NCBI RefSeq assembly: GCF_001550155.1
Contig: NZ_LRUF01000021.1
Coordinates: 124,001-188,000 of the forward strand
From: Pseudoalteromonas arabiensis
GTDB taxonomy: Bacteria; Pseudomonadota; Gammaproteobacteria; Enterobacterales; Alteromonadaceae
Length of the DNA: 64,000 nt
Direction: 5' to 3'
Numbering within the stretch: position 1 is the stretch's first letter; each line of letters opens with the position of its first letter. A program made the position numbers and the translations under genes. The notes below the pieces were generated by a model. The model searched no databases, was not told where the DNA came from, and saw nothing but the letters and a program-made list of their open reading frames with translations. Below, piece after piece: positions 45,745-54,534 of the stretch.

Positions 45745-46140
45745 ATGAAACATCGTATAGCAAAGAGTGTAGGACTATCTTTATTATCGCCTGTGATCAT
45801 TGGTTGTATCTTAGGCCTGTATTATGCGTTTACCTTAGAAGGAAATGGCTTGAGTATTTTCCTGAACCTTTTAGTGAGCGCCATCTCCAATGCCCACATT
45901 GTTGGCTTAACAATGGCGGCCTTTGTCGTACCCGGTTACTTACTTATGTATAAGTACGCGAAAGTGAACTATTCAGGTGTTTTAACTCTGGGTTTATTGG
46001 GAGGTGCTATTTTTAGTTACTTGCTTAGTGCCACCGCTGGCACGGCATTTATTGTGAATGCTCTTATGTCTGCATTAGCTGCAGGTTTATTCTTATTTGG
46101 ATTAAGACAGGGCTTAGCAGTTCAAACTCCCCATCAATAG
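45745..46140 (+). CDS. Small polytopic membrane protein, unknown
   Basis: The frame is open from 45700, but the ATG at 45745 has AGGA six bases upstream and begins KHRIAKSVGLSLLSPVIIG, giving 131 residues. Four hydrophobic segments (about 10-30, 38-62, 70-88, 95-118) mark an inner-membrane protein. There is no recognised family. It is monocistronic, between the tRNA terminator and msrC. Confidence 0.6.
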   Translation: MKHRIAKSVGLSLLSPVIIGCILGLYYAFTLEGNGLSIFLNLLVSAISNAHIVGLTMAAFVVPGYLLMYKYAKVNYSGVLTLGLLGGAIFSYLLSATAGTAFIVNALMSALAAGLFLFGLRQGLAVQTPHQ

Positions 46141-46265
46141 CAGAATATTTAATCAAGCTGACTGAAATTGAGGGCAAAATGTTTTTTTTTGCCTTTAAAA
46201 GGTTTCATTTATTGCCCACAAAGAGTACCTTTAGCTACTGTATGTTTAATAAGAAGTAGTTTGGT

Positions 46266-46724
46266 ATGTCGAAGCAAAAATTTTACCAGTCGTTAGTTAA
46301 ACAAACTGAATCGCTAATTAATGGTGAGTCAAATGTTATAGCGAATATGGCAAATATTAGTGCGCTTTTATTTACCTCGTTAGAGGATATAAACTGGGCG
46401 GGTTTCTATTTAATGGATTCGCCAGATGAGTTAGTACTTGGTCCGTTTCAAGGCAATCCAGCCTGTATTCGTATTCCTGTAGGCAAAGGGGTATGTGGTA
46501 CGGCTGCTAAGACACAAGAAACACAATTAGTGGAAGATGTTCATGCATTTGCCGGTCATATAGCTTGTGATGCTGCATCTAACTCTGAAATTGTGGTGCC
46601 CATTTTCAAAGATGGTAAAGTTTTTGCTGTACTTGATATTGATAGTCCAAGTGTTGGGCGTTTCGATATAGAAGACCGCACAGGCCTAGAAGCACTTGTA
46701 AAATGCTTTGAGGCAAACCTGTAA
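46266..46724 (+). CDS. msrC: Free methionine-(R)-sulfoxide reductase (GAF domain)
   Basis: A 152-residue single GAF domain of the YebR/fRMsr type, which reduces free methionine-R-sulfoxide, an oxidative-damage product. The conserved cysteines are visible in GPFQGNPACIRIPVGKGVCGTAA (two) and HIACDAASNSEIVVPI (one). WAGFYL and VLDIDSPSVGRFD complete the family pattern. It ends in a TAATG overlap with the next small gene, and proQ and prc follow, the same order as yebR-proQ-prc in E. coli. Confidence 0.93.
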   Translation: MSKQKFYQSLVKQTESLINGESNVIANMANISALLFTSLEDINWAGFYLMDSPDELVLGPFQGNPACIRIPVGKGVCGTAAKTQETQLVEDVHAFAGHIACDAASNSEIVVPIFKDGKVFAVLDIDSPSVGRFDIEDRTGLEALVKCFEANL

Positions 46725-47002
46725 TGAAAGATCTGCTAAACGTGCAAGATTACCTTTTTTCCATTCAAGATGTTGGTGATTGGGAAGGAGAAGAAGAAGT
46801 TGTAGCCGAAAGGCTCAATGAGTTGATTCATATTGCTTGGGATCGTCTCCCTGACGACCTCGACTGCGAATCGATTGATGAAATTATAAATGGTATTTGG
46901 GAACACCTTCGAGGGGAGCTTGCACTTTTAGAGGCCGAATTCGAAGAGTTGACCGACTGGGTAACACACTATGTCGATTCATCACTTGATGAAAAGATGT
47001 AA
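46724..47002 (+). CDS. Small acidic protein between msrC and proQ, unknown
   Basis: A 92-residue, strongly acidic protein (many Glu and Asp, e.g. VGDWEGEEEVVAERLNEL and RLPDDLDCESIDEI), probably all helical. No family recognised. It starts within the msrC stop (TAATG) and ends 14 bases before proQ, so it is co-transcribed with both. Possibly a partner of the very basic ProQ, but that is only a suggestion from charge and position. Confidence 0.65.
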   Translation: MKDLLNVQDYLFSIQDVGDWEGEEEVVAERLNELIHIAWDRLPDDLDCESIDEIINGIWEHLRGELALLEAEFEELTDWVTHYVDSSLDEKM

Positions 47003-47016
47003 TAAAAGGTTCTAAC

Positions 47017-47667
47017 ATGGAAACCACAAACAAGCTAAAAGATATTAATGAAGTACTGGATTTCTTATACCAAGAATTTCCGCAATGTTTTAAACAAAAA
47101 GACGGCATTCAGCCGCTTAAAGTCGGTATCTTTAAAGATATCGCTGAGCGCATTGAAGGTTCTGAGAAAGTAAGTAAAACTCAGGTTCGTCAAGCACTTA
47201 GAAAGTATACCTCAAATTGGCGCTATTTAGAGGCAGTGACTAAGTCTGAGTTTCGTATCGATCTTGATGGTAATCAAGATGAAAAAGTGGAACAAGAACA
47301 CATTGAGCACGCCCAAAAAGCACTTGAAGAAAGCCGCGCCAAAATGGCTAAGCGTAAAAAGCAGCAACGCCCTCGTAAAGATTCAGACACAAAATCTTAC
47401 AAAAAGAACGCTGCTCAAAATGCCAAATCTGCTGATAAAGGCGCTAGAGTAGGTAATAAGCCTGCAAAAGCTGCACCTGCTAAACGTTCAGGAAAAGTTG
47501 AACCTTTACCTGCCTCTGAGGTCAAGGTTAATAGCAAAGTGAAAGTTAAACTTGGCCAAGCCCTTGTAAATGCTGTTATAACAGAAGTGAACAAAGATGA
47601 AGTTCATGTTGAGTTAGTAACAGGGATGCAAGTTAAGACCAAAGCAGACAGCCTGTATATCATTTAA
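47017..47667 (+). CDS. proQ: RNA chaperone ProQ
   Basis: A 216-residue protein with an N-terminal ProQ/FinO domain (about 5-115; INEVLDFLYQEFPQCFKQKDGIQPLKVGIFKDI, KTQVRQALRKYTSNWRYLEAV), a long Lys/Ala-rich linker (about 115-170), and a C-terminal Tudor-like domain (VNSKVKVKLGQALVNAVITEVNKDEVHVELVTGMQVKTKADSLYII). ProQ binds structured small RNAs and mRNA 3' ends. It lies between msrC plus a small ORF and prc, a conserved synteny. Confidence 0.95.
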   Translation: METTNKLKDINEVLDFLYQEFPQCFKQKDGIQPLKVGIFKDIAERIEGSEKVSKTQVRQALRKYTSNWRYLEAVTKSEFRIDLDGNQDEKVEQEHIEHAQKALEESRAKMAKRKKQQRPRKDSDTKSYKKNAAQNAKSADKGARVGNKPAKAAPAKRSGKVEPLPASEVKVNSKVKVKLGQALVNAVITEVNKDEVHVELVTGMQVKTKADSLYII

Positions 47668-47693
47668 TAGCTGTAAAAAGAAAGGAGTTGTGT

Positions 47694-49718
47694 ATGAGTA
47701 AAAAGTTTACGCTCATTCCGTTAGTCGCTGCCCTGTTTTCAGGCTCATTATTGGCCGCTGCAGATAATTTAACTGAAGATGATTTGCCAGTACTCAAGCA
47801 AGAAAGTCAGCATAGTACAGCAAGCAAACGGGTGACAAACTTATTTACTCGTGCACACTATAAACCAATACGTTTTAACGATAGCTTATCTGAAAAAGTT
47901 TTCGAACGTTATATTGAGTCTCTTGACTATAATAAGAGTGTCTTTTTAGCCTCAGATATTGCTTCTTTTGAGCAATATAAAGATCAGTTTGATAATGCAT
48001 TGTCGACAGGCAAACTTGGTTTTGCATTTGATATTTTTAACCTGAGCCTCAAACGTCGTTTTGAACGTTACGACTATTCTTTATCGCTTCTAGAAAAGGA
48101 AATGAAGTTTGATAAAGAAGATGAGTACGTGTTTGACCGTGAAGATGCTAATTGGGCTACAAGCCAAGCTGAACTTGATGAACTTTGGCGTCAACGCGTT
48201 AAATATGATGCGTTACGTTTAAAAATGACGGGTAAAGATTGGCAAGGAATTAAAGACGTTCTTACCAAGCGTTACCACAATGCGCAAAAACGCTTAGTGC
48301 AAACAAATAGTGAAGATGCTTTCCAAATCGTGATGAATTCATTTGCACGTAGCATCGAAGCACATACTTCTTACTTATCTCCACGTCGTGCTGAACAGTT
48401 TAAGATGGATATGGACCTTGAACTGGAAGGTATAGGTGCCGTTCTTAGCTATGATGAAGATTACACGGTTATTCGTAGTTTAGTGCCAGGAGGCCCTGCG
48501 GATAAATCAGAACAAATCAAAGCCGATGACCGAATTATTGGTGTAGCTCAAGATGGCGAAGAGTTTGTTGATGTGATTGGTTGGCGTCTTGATGACGTGG
48601 TTGACTTAATCAAAGGCCCTAAAGGGACTAAAGTTCGTTTGCAATATTTAAAAGGTGCAGACGCCCACGGTACACCTAAAGTTGTTGAGATTACGCGTGA
48701 TAAAATTCGCCTTGAAGACCGCGCAGCTAAATCAGAAGTATTTGAAGCTAAATATTCAGACTTAACCAGTAAAATTGGTGTGATTGAAATACCAGGTTTC
48801 TACAATAACTTATCGCAAGACGTAAAAGTTGAAATAGCTAAGTTAAAAGAAGCTAAGGTTGATGGTATTATCATCGATTTGCGTCAAAACGGTGGTGGTT
48901 CTTTATACGAAGCAACTCAGTTGTCAGGTTTATTTATTGATCAAGGACCTGTGGTACAAATCCACACTTTAAATAATCGAATTGAAGAGCAAAAAGACCG
49001 CGATGGTGTCACTTTCTATGATGGTCCATTAACCGTTTTAGTTGACCGTTACAGCGCTTCAGCATCTGAAATATTCGCAGCTGCAATGCAAGACTACGGT
49101 CGTGCAATTGTCATTGGTGAGCAAACCTTTGGTAAAGGTACAGTACAACAGCACAAACCACTTGGTCGTGCTTATGACTTATATGATCACCCATTAGGTA
49201 GCGTACAGTACACAATTGCTAAATTCTATCGTATTAATGGTGGTAGTACTCAGCATAAAGGTGTGATACCCGATGTATCATTCCCATCGGCAATCGACCC
49301 AGCTGATTGGGGCGAAAGCCAGCAAGACAACGCGTTACCGTGGGATAGTATCATTCGTGCTAAATACAACTCTGTTGATAACCTAGAGCCTGCAATTGCG
49401 TATGTGAATAAGTTACATGATACACGTATTGCAAGCGAGCCAGAGTTTGGTTACGTATTTGATGACATTAAGCGTTACCAACAAGAGAAAGATCGTAAAA
49501 CAATTTCACTTGTTGAAGCCGCGCGTATTAAAGAGAAAGATGAAGGTGAAGAACGAGCACTTGAGCGTGCTAATGAACGTTTAGTTCGTCTAGGTGAAAA
49601 GCCGGTAGAAAACTTAGACGATTTACCTGACATCTTAGATGATCTTGACCCATTTTTGGAAGAAGCGGCATTAATCACGCAAGATTACATCAAGTACGGC
49701 CGTATCGCGAAAAAATAA
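47694..49718 (+). CDS. prc: Tail-specific (carboxy-terminal processing) protease Prc
   Basis: From the ATG at 47694, which has AAAGGAG six bases upstream, the protein has 674 residues with a signal peptide (SKKFTLIPLVAALFSGSLLAA). A PDZ domain lies around 235-330 (DLELEGIGAVLSYDEDYTVIRSLVPGGPADKS) and the S41 peptidase domain around 350-560. The Ser/Lys dyad is in DRYSASASEIFAAAMQDYG (Ser near 452) and GEQTFGKGTVQQ (Lys near 479). Periplasmic Prc degrades or trims proteins by their C-termini, including peptidoglycan hydrolases. A terminator follows. Confidence 0.95.
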   Translation: MSKKFTLIPLVAALFSGSLLAAADNLTEDDLPVLKQESQHSTASKRVTNLFTRAHYKPIRFNDSLSEKVFERYIESLDYNKSVFLASDIASFEQYKDQFDNALSTGKLGFAFDIFNLSLKRRFERYDYSLSLLEKEMKFDKEDEYVFDREDANWATSQAELDELWRQRVKYDALRLKMTGKDWQGIKDVLTKRYHNAQKRLVQTNSEDAFQIVMNSFARSIEAHTSYLSPRRAEQFKMDMDLELEGIGAVLSYDEDYTVIRSLVPGGPADKSEQIKADDRIIGVAQDGEEFVDVIGWRLDDVVDLIKGPKGTKVRLQYLKGADAHGTPKVVEITRDKIRLEDRAAKSEVFEAKYSDLTSKIGVIEIPGFYNNLSQDVKVEIAKLKEAKVDGIIIDLRQNGGGSLYEATQLSGLFIDQGPVVQIHTLNNRIEEQKDRDGVTFYDGPLTVLVDRYSASASEIFAAAMQDYGRAIVIGEQTFGKGTVQQHKPLGRAYDLYDHPLGSVQYTIAKFYRINGGSTQHKGVIPDVSFPSAIDPADWGESQQDNALPWDSIIRAKYNSVDNLEPAIAYVNKLHDTRIASEPEFGYVFDDIKRYQQEKDRKTISLVEAARIKEKDEGEERALERANERLVRLGEKPVENLDDLPDILDDLDPFLEEAALITQDYIKYGRIAKK

Positions 49719-49738
49719 ATACTTACTTATGATTAATA

Positions 49739-49762
49739 AAAAGGCGCTTAGGCGCCTTTTTT
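49739..49762 (+). terminator. Intrinsic terminator after prc
   Basis: AAAAGGCGC (49739-49747) pairs with GCGCCTTTT (49752-49760) over TTAG, with a T tract. It ends the msrC-proQ-prc transcript. Confidence 0.9.
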
Positions 49763-49887
49763 GCTACCTAAAACAGGTCAGCTTGTTATAATTGGCCAAT
49801 CTGGCTGTCAAAAAAGCCACTGAAGTTTTGCGTCAAGCTTACAATAATAATTAAACACGCCACATAAGACGTGTAGGAGACTATCTT

Positions 49888-51366
49888 TTGAATTCTATTG
49901 AAGAAAAGCCGATCAAGCAGGCTAGTTTTTTAGATGCTTTGATCCCAATTACTGTGCTTGTGTGCCTTTTAGGTGCTGCTGTTTATTTGTTTGGTGATAA
50001 TTCGTCATCAGGTCCTAACCAAATTGCGTTATTGTTTGCTACTTTTACAGCGGCGTTAATTGGTTTAAAAAATGGCTATACATGGAAAAAACTTGAACAA
50101 GCCATGATCGAAGGGATCACTTTGTCCCTTGGTGCAATCATTATCTTGCTTATGGTTGGTGCCTTAATTGGTACTTGGTTATTATCTGGTACTGTACCCA
50201 CCCTTATTTATTATGGTCTTCAGATCATTAATCCAAGTTGGTTTTATGCTGCCAGTTGTTTAATTTGTGGCATTGTCGCGATGAGTATTGGTAGTTCATG
50301 GACCACTGCTGCGACCATTGGTGTGGCGTTATTAGGTGTTGCAACTGGTCTTGGTCTTGAACAAGTTGTCACGGCGGGTGCGGTTATCTCAGGTGCCTAT
50401 TTTGGTGATAAGTTAAGCCCGCTTTCAGAAACCACAAACTTAGCACCTGCAGTAGCCGGTGCCGATTTATTCGACCATATTCACCATATGCTTTGGACAA
50501 CGGTGCCAAGCTTTATTATCGCTTTAATTATTTTTATCTTTATGGGCTTCAATGCCGGTGGCTCAGCTGAGGCGGGGCGTATCGAAGAAATAGTCAACTT
50601 GCTGGAACAAAACTTCAACATAGGTTTTGAAATGTTAGTGCCCTTGGTGGTGCTATTATTTTTAGCTATTCGAAAAATGCCAGCTTTCCCTGCTATATCA
50701 ATCGGTGCTGTGCTTGGTGCTGTTTGGGCCATGCTATTTCAGTCAGATTTAATTAGCAGCCAAATTGATGCATCACAAGGGCAAATTATTGGCTACTTTA
50801 AATTAGTATGGACCACTTTTTTCGATGGCTTTAGTATCGATACTGGTGATGAAAAAATGGATTCATTGCTCAGTGGTGGTGGTATGGCTGGCATGTTAAC
50901 GACTACGTGGTTAATTATGACTGCGCTTATGTTTGGTGCCATTATGGAAAAAACGGGCTTACTAGATATGTTCGTAAAGAGCATTTTAAAAATTGCGAAG
51001 AGTACTGGTTCGCTTATTACCGCAACGATTGCTACGTGTATTGGTACAAATGCGGTAGCGGCTGATCAATACATTGCCATTGTTGTGCCTGGCCGTATGT
51101 TTAAAGAAGAGTATGAAAAACGTGGCTTAAAGCCGGTTAACTTATCACGCACATTAGAAGATGGCGGAACGATAACTAGTCCATTGATCCCTTGGAATAC
51201 TTGTGGTGCGTATATGCAAAGTGTTTTATTAATCAATCCATTTGATTATGCTCTGTATGCTTTCTTTAATTTAATTAATCCGTTACTAGCGGTCATTTAT
51301 GCTTATTTGGGAATTAAGATTTTACGCATTACCCCAAAACATGCAAAACCTAGCACTGTTGAATAA
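49888..51366 (+). CDS. nhaC: Na+/H+ antiporter NhaC family
   Basis: A TTG start with TAGGAGA seven bases upstream opens a 492-residue inner-membrane protein with about 11-12 helices. The NhaC core is visible: GIVAMSIGSSWTTAATIGVALLGVATGLGLEQVVTAGAVISGAYFGDKLSPLSETTNLAPA, and later TCIGTNAVAADQYIAIVVPGRMFKEEYEKRGL and LEDGGTITSPLIPWNTCGAYM. These carriers exchange sodium for protons. A TATAAT hexamer (49787-49792) followed by an ATTGGCCAAT palindrome lies about 95 bases upstream. Other members of the superfamily transport organic acids, so substrate identity is not certain. Confidence 0.87.
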   Translation: MNSIEEKPIKQASFLDALIPITVLVCLLGAAVYLFGDNSSSGPNQIALLFATFTAALIGLKNGYTWKKLEQAMIEGITLSLGAIIILLMVGALIGTWLLSGTVPTLIYYGLQIINPSWFYAASCLICGIVAMSIGSSWTTAATIGVALLGVATGLGLEQVVTAGAVISGAYFGDKLSPLSETTNLAPAVAGADLFDHIHHMLWTTVPSFIIALIIFIFMGFNAGGSAEAGRIEEIVNLLEQNFNIGFEMLVPLVVLLFLAIRKMPAFPAISIGAVLGAVWAMLFQSDLISSQIDASQGQIIGYFKLVWTTFFDGFSIDTGDEKMDSLLSGGGMAGMLTTTWLIMTALMFGAIMEKTGLLDMFVKSILKIAKSTGSLITATIATCIGTNAVAADQYIAIVVPGRMFKEEYEKRGLKPVNLSRTLEDGGTITSPLIPWNTCGAYMQSVLLINPFDYALYAFFNLINPLLAVIYAYLGIKILRITPKHAKPSTVE

Positions 51367-51374
51367 TAACGTAA

Positions 51375-51394
51375 GGCCCTACATTAGTAGGGCC
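51375..51394 (+). terminator. Hairpin after nhaC
   Basis: GGCCCTAC (51375-51382) pairs with GTAGGGCC (51387-51394) over ATTA; only a short T stretch follows, and it lies immediately before the pepN ribosome-binding site, so termination may be partial. Confidence 0.5.
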
Positions 51395-51408
51395 ATTTGG
51401 AGCCTTTT

Positions 51409-54003
51409 ATGTCTGTAACGAATAAACCTCAAGCTCAATATCTAAAAGATTACCAAGCCCCACAATTTTCAATTCACCATATCGATTTACGCTTCGAATT
51501 AGCACCATTAAAAACCACAGTGCAATCGACAATGACGATGAGTCGTACGGATAATACCGAGGCCGATCTAATATTAGATGGTGTGGATTTGGTGCTTATT
51601 TCATTATCTGTAAATAACGAAAAATACGATGATTATACACTTGAAGATGAAAAGCTGATTATCCATCATTTACCTGACAACTTTACGCTTGAAATAGAAA
51701 ATCATATTGATCCACAAACAAATACATCACTTGAAGGGTTGTATTTATCCGGCGGTGCGTATTGCACGCAATGTGAAGCACAAGGATTCAGAAAAATCAC
51801 GTATTACATGGATCGCCCTGATATTTTAGCAAGCTTCGATGTCACAATTATCGCTGACCAGAAATACACTCATTTATTATCAAATGGCAATCAGATTGAC
51901 GCTGGCACATTGGATGACGGCCGTCATTTTGTAAAATGGCAAGACCCATTCAAAAAACCAAGTTACTTGTTCGCGTTAGTAGCAGGGGACTTTGATGTAT
52001 TACGTGACCACTACACAACTAAGTCTGGTCGTAACGTAGAGCTGGCATTATTTGTCGATAAAGGAAATTTAGCTAAAACCCCGCATGCAATGTCTTCACT
52101 TAAAAAGTCAATGCAGTGGGATGAAGAGCGTTTTAATCTTGAGTATGACCTAGATATTTACATGATTGTTGCTGTCGACTTTTTTAATATGGGTGCGATG
52201 GAAAATAAAGGTTTAAATATCTTTAATAGCAAATGCGTACTAGCCAACCAAGAGACGGCAACAGATAAAGATTACCATACCATTGAGTCTATCGTTGGTC
52301 ATGAGTATTTTCATAACTGGACCGGTAATCGTGTAACGTGTCGAGATTGGTTCCAGCTATCATTAAAAGAAGGCTTAACGGTCTTTCGTGACCAAGAATT
52401 TAGTAGTGATTTAGGCTCACGAGCACTTAACCGAATTGACGCGGTTAAGGTTATGCGTACTCACCAGTTCAGCGAAGATGCAGGGCCTATGGCGCACCCA
52501 ATTCGTCCTGAAAAAGTGATTGAAATGAATAATTTCTACACTGTCACCGTTTATGACAAAGGCGCTGAAGTAATTCGCATGATGCACACCCTATTGGGCG
52601 AAGAGAAGTTCCAGCAAGGCATGTCACTTTATTTCGAGCGTCATGACGGACAAGCTGTGACCTGTGATGACTTTGTCGCTGCAATGAGTGATGCGTCAGA
52701 CATTGATTTAAGCCAATTTAAACGTTGGTACAGCCAAGCTGGCACTCCAAAACTGAATGTTGAGCAACAGTACAATAGCGAAAAACAAACGTTTACTCTA
52801 ACCATTGAGCAATTCGCACCAGACAATCAACCTGAGAATGAGCTGTTGCATATTCCATTTGCTATTGAATTATTGAATCCGGCGGGGGAGTCATTACCGC
52901 TGGTAGTTAATGATCAAGCCCATGATTCAGTATTGAATGTGACTAAACAGAAGCAACAATTTGTTTTTGAAGGAGTAGCTGAACAACCTGTAGCTGTTCT
53001 ATTGGAAGATTTCTCTGCCCCTTGTATTGTCAATCAATCAAGCTCGGCTGAGGATTTACTGCATATAATGCGGTTTGCTCGTAGTGACTTCTCTCGCTGG
53101 GATGCGCAACAACGTCTTTTGACCAATGAAATTAAAACAGCGATCTCGTCGGGTAATAACGAGTTATCGCCGTCGGTTATTAATACATTCGATACGCTTA
53201 TTACTAAGCGTGAAGGTGATTTAGCCTTGATTGCTGAATTACTTAAATTACCAAGCTACGATACCTTGGCTGCTGAATACAAAGTTATTCCGGTTGATAA
53301 CATTATTAATGTATTAAATGCCTTTGAAAAACAAATTGCATCGAGTCTTTCAGAGTCTTTTAAGATTTGTTATCAATCACTTGAAGATGATGGGTCAACC
53401 TCTGCAGACGCTGTTGCGGTGCGAGCATTGAAACAAGTTTGTTTGCATTACTTAGCTAAAACACCTGATCCAGCTATCAATGAGCTAATCATTGAAGCTG
53501 CAAATAGCGCGAATATGACAAATGTGCTTGCGTCACTCGGTGCTGTGGTGAAAGCAAATCATTCTCTTGGCGAGCGTTTATTGAGTGAATTTGATGCCAA
53601 GTGGCGTCATGATGTACTGGTAATGGATAAGTGGTTTGCCTTACAGGCGATGAATGATACTGATGCCTGTATCGATAAAATTAAAGGCTTATATGAGCAT
53701 CCAAGCTTTGATTTTGGCAACCCTAACCGTGTTCGAGCATTAGTGGGTAGTTTTAGTCATTTTAATATTACGCAATTTCATCGTGCAGATGGCAAGGGCT
53801 ATCAGTTATTGGGTGATCTATTGGTTAAGCTTAATGAAATTAATCCGCAGAATGCGTCAAGAATGTTGACTCCTTTCATGTCATGGCGTCGCTATGACGA
53901 CAATCGTTCAACGGCGATGAAGGCACAACTTACTCGGCTAGCGTCATTGGATGGTTTAAGTGACGACTTATATGAAAAAGTAGAGAAGGCACTTGCTAGT
54001 TAA
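51409..54003 (+). CDS. pepN: Aminopeptidase N
   Basis: An 864-residue M1 zinc aminopeptidase. The frame starts at 51397, but the ATG at 51409 has TTTGGAG six bases upstream and begins SVTNKPQAQYLKDYQAP. Signature motifs: GAMENKG (near 262) for the substrate N-terminus, HEYFHNWTGNRV (near 297) with the zinc His pair, and LKEGLTVFRDQEF (near 320) with the third zinc ligand Glu. Cytosolic, final step of peptide breakdown. Its stop overlaps the DUF2835 gene by one base. Confidence 0.96.
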   Translation: MSVTNKPQAQYLKDYQAPQFSIHHIDLRFELAPLKTTVQSTMTMSRTDNTEADLILDGVDLVLISLSVNNEKYDDYTLEDEKLIIHHLPDNFTLEIENHIDPQTNTSLEGLYLSGGAYCTQCEAQGFRKITYYMDRPDILASFDVTIIADQKYTHLLSNGNQIDAGTLDDGRHFVKWQDPFKKPSYLFALVAGDFDVLRDHYTTKSGRNVELALFVDKGNLAKTPHAMSSLKKSMQWDEERFNLEYDLDIYMIVAVDFFNMGAMENKGLNIFNSKCVLANQETATDKDYHTIESIVGHEYFHNWTGNRVTCRDWFQLSLKEGLTVFRDQEFSSDLGSRALNRIDAVKVMRTHQFSEDAGPMAHPIRPEKVIEMNNFYTVTVYDKGAEVIRMMHTLLGEEKFQQGMSLYFERHDGQAVTCDDFVAAMSDASDIDLSQFKRWYSQAGTPKLNVEQQYNSEKQTFTLTIEQFAPDNQPENELLHIPFAIELLNPAGESLPLVVNDQAHDSVLNVTKQKQQFVFEGVAEQPVAVLLEDFSAPCIVNQSSSAEDLLHIMRFARSDFSRWDAQQRLLTNEIKTAISSGNNELSPSVINTFDTLITKREGDLALIAELLKLPSYDTLAAEYKVIPVDNIINVLNAFEKQIASSLSESFKICYQSLEDDGSTSADAVAVRALKQVCLHYLAKTPDPAINELIIEAANSANMTNVLASLGAVVKANHSLGERLLSEFDAKWRHDVLVMDKWFALQAMNDTDACIDKIKGLYEHPSFDFGNPNRVRALVGSFSHFNITQFHRADGKGYQLLGDLLVKLNEINPQNASRMLTPFMSWRRYDDNRSTAMKAQLTRLASLDGLSDDLYEKVEKALAS

Positions 54004-54224
54004 TGAACGAATACTATTTTTCGCTCTACCTGAGTTACTCTAAATGTTTAGATTATTATCATGGTAAATATAAATCAGTCCAAGTGACGGAAGATGGTGG
54101 TAAAACAGTTCGTTTTGATGCTGAACATTTGCGTCCTTTTATTTCTTCGATAGGAATAAGAGGGCGCTTTAGGCTGATACTCACTGAGCAAAACAGATTC
54201 CTTAAACTTGAGAAAGTCAGCTGA
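54003..54224 (+). CDS. DUF2835 family protein
   Basis: A 73-residue protein recognised as DUF2835 (NEYYFSLYLSYSKCLDYYHGKYKSVQVTEDGGKTVRF..., IGIRGRFRLILTEQNRFLKLEKV). It is small, beta-rich and cytosolic. It is joined to pepN by a TAATG overlap, so it is translated with it; the function of the family is unknown. Confidence 0.8.
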   Translation: MNEYYFSLYLSYSKCLDYYHGKYKSVQVTEDGGKTVRFDAEHLRPFISSIGIRGRFRLILTEQNRFLKLEKVS

Positions 54225-54255
54225 AAGCATGAAATCTAATTTATAACTTTTCTTT

Positions 54256-54292
54256 AAAGTACGGTGTTTTGTTCTAAAATTAACCGTACTTT
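54256..54292 (+). terminator. Weak stem-loop after the pepN operon
   Basis: AAAGTACGGT (54256-54265) pairs exactly with ACCGTACTTT (54283-54292), with a 17-base loop and no T tract after it. Possibly a weak terminator. The remaining 54293-54534 stretch is A+T-rich regulatory DNA without a gene. Confidence 0.4.
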
Positions 54293-54376
54293 GCTGTCCC
54301 CAATTAACTAAATTTATTATATTTTTGTTAATTCGGTTTGTTCTATTGTTAATTTACGTGTATAAATTATCTGGTA

Positions 54377-54403
54377 TGACGTCTTACCAATACGTAAACG
54401 TCA
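54377..54403 (+). promoter_or_regulatory. Nested inverted repeats upstream of the DUF1302 gene
   Basis: TGACGT (54377-54382) and ACGTCA (54398-54403) enclose TTAC (54384-54387) and GTAA (54394-54397), giving two nested inverted repeats centred near 54390, about 145 bases before the start codon. Looks like a regulator-binding site; the protein is unknown. Confidence 0.4.
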
Positions 54404-54534
54404 CATAATTAAATAAATATTAACCGATTGAACGCGTTCTATATTGTATTTTTACTATTTCGCTTCTATCGTTAGAAAGATACTAAAAACAACAATTTGA
54501 TCACAAAACAACCCGTTACAGGGGGATGAACACA

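Noticed and set aside
49781..49887. Cation-sensing riboswitch upstream of nhaC
   Set aside because: Only a short palindrome and a 5-bp stem are visible; I do not recognise any known cation riboswitch fold.
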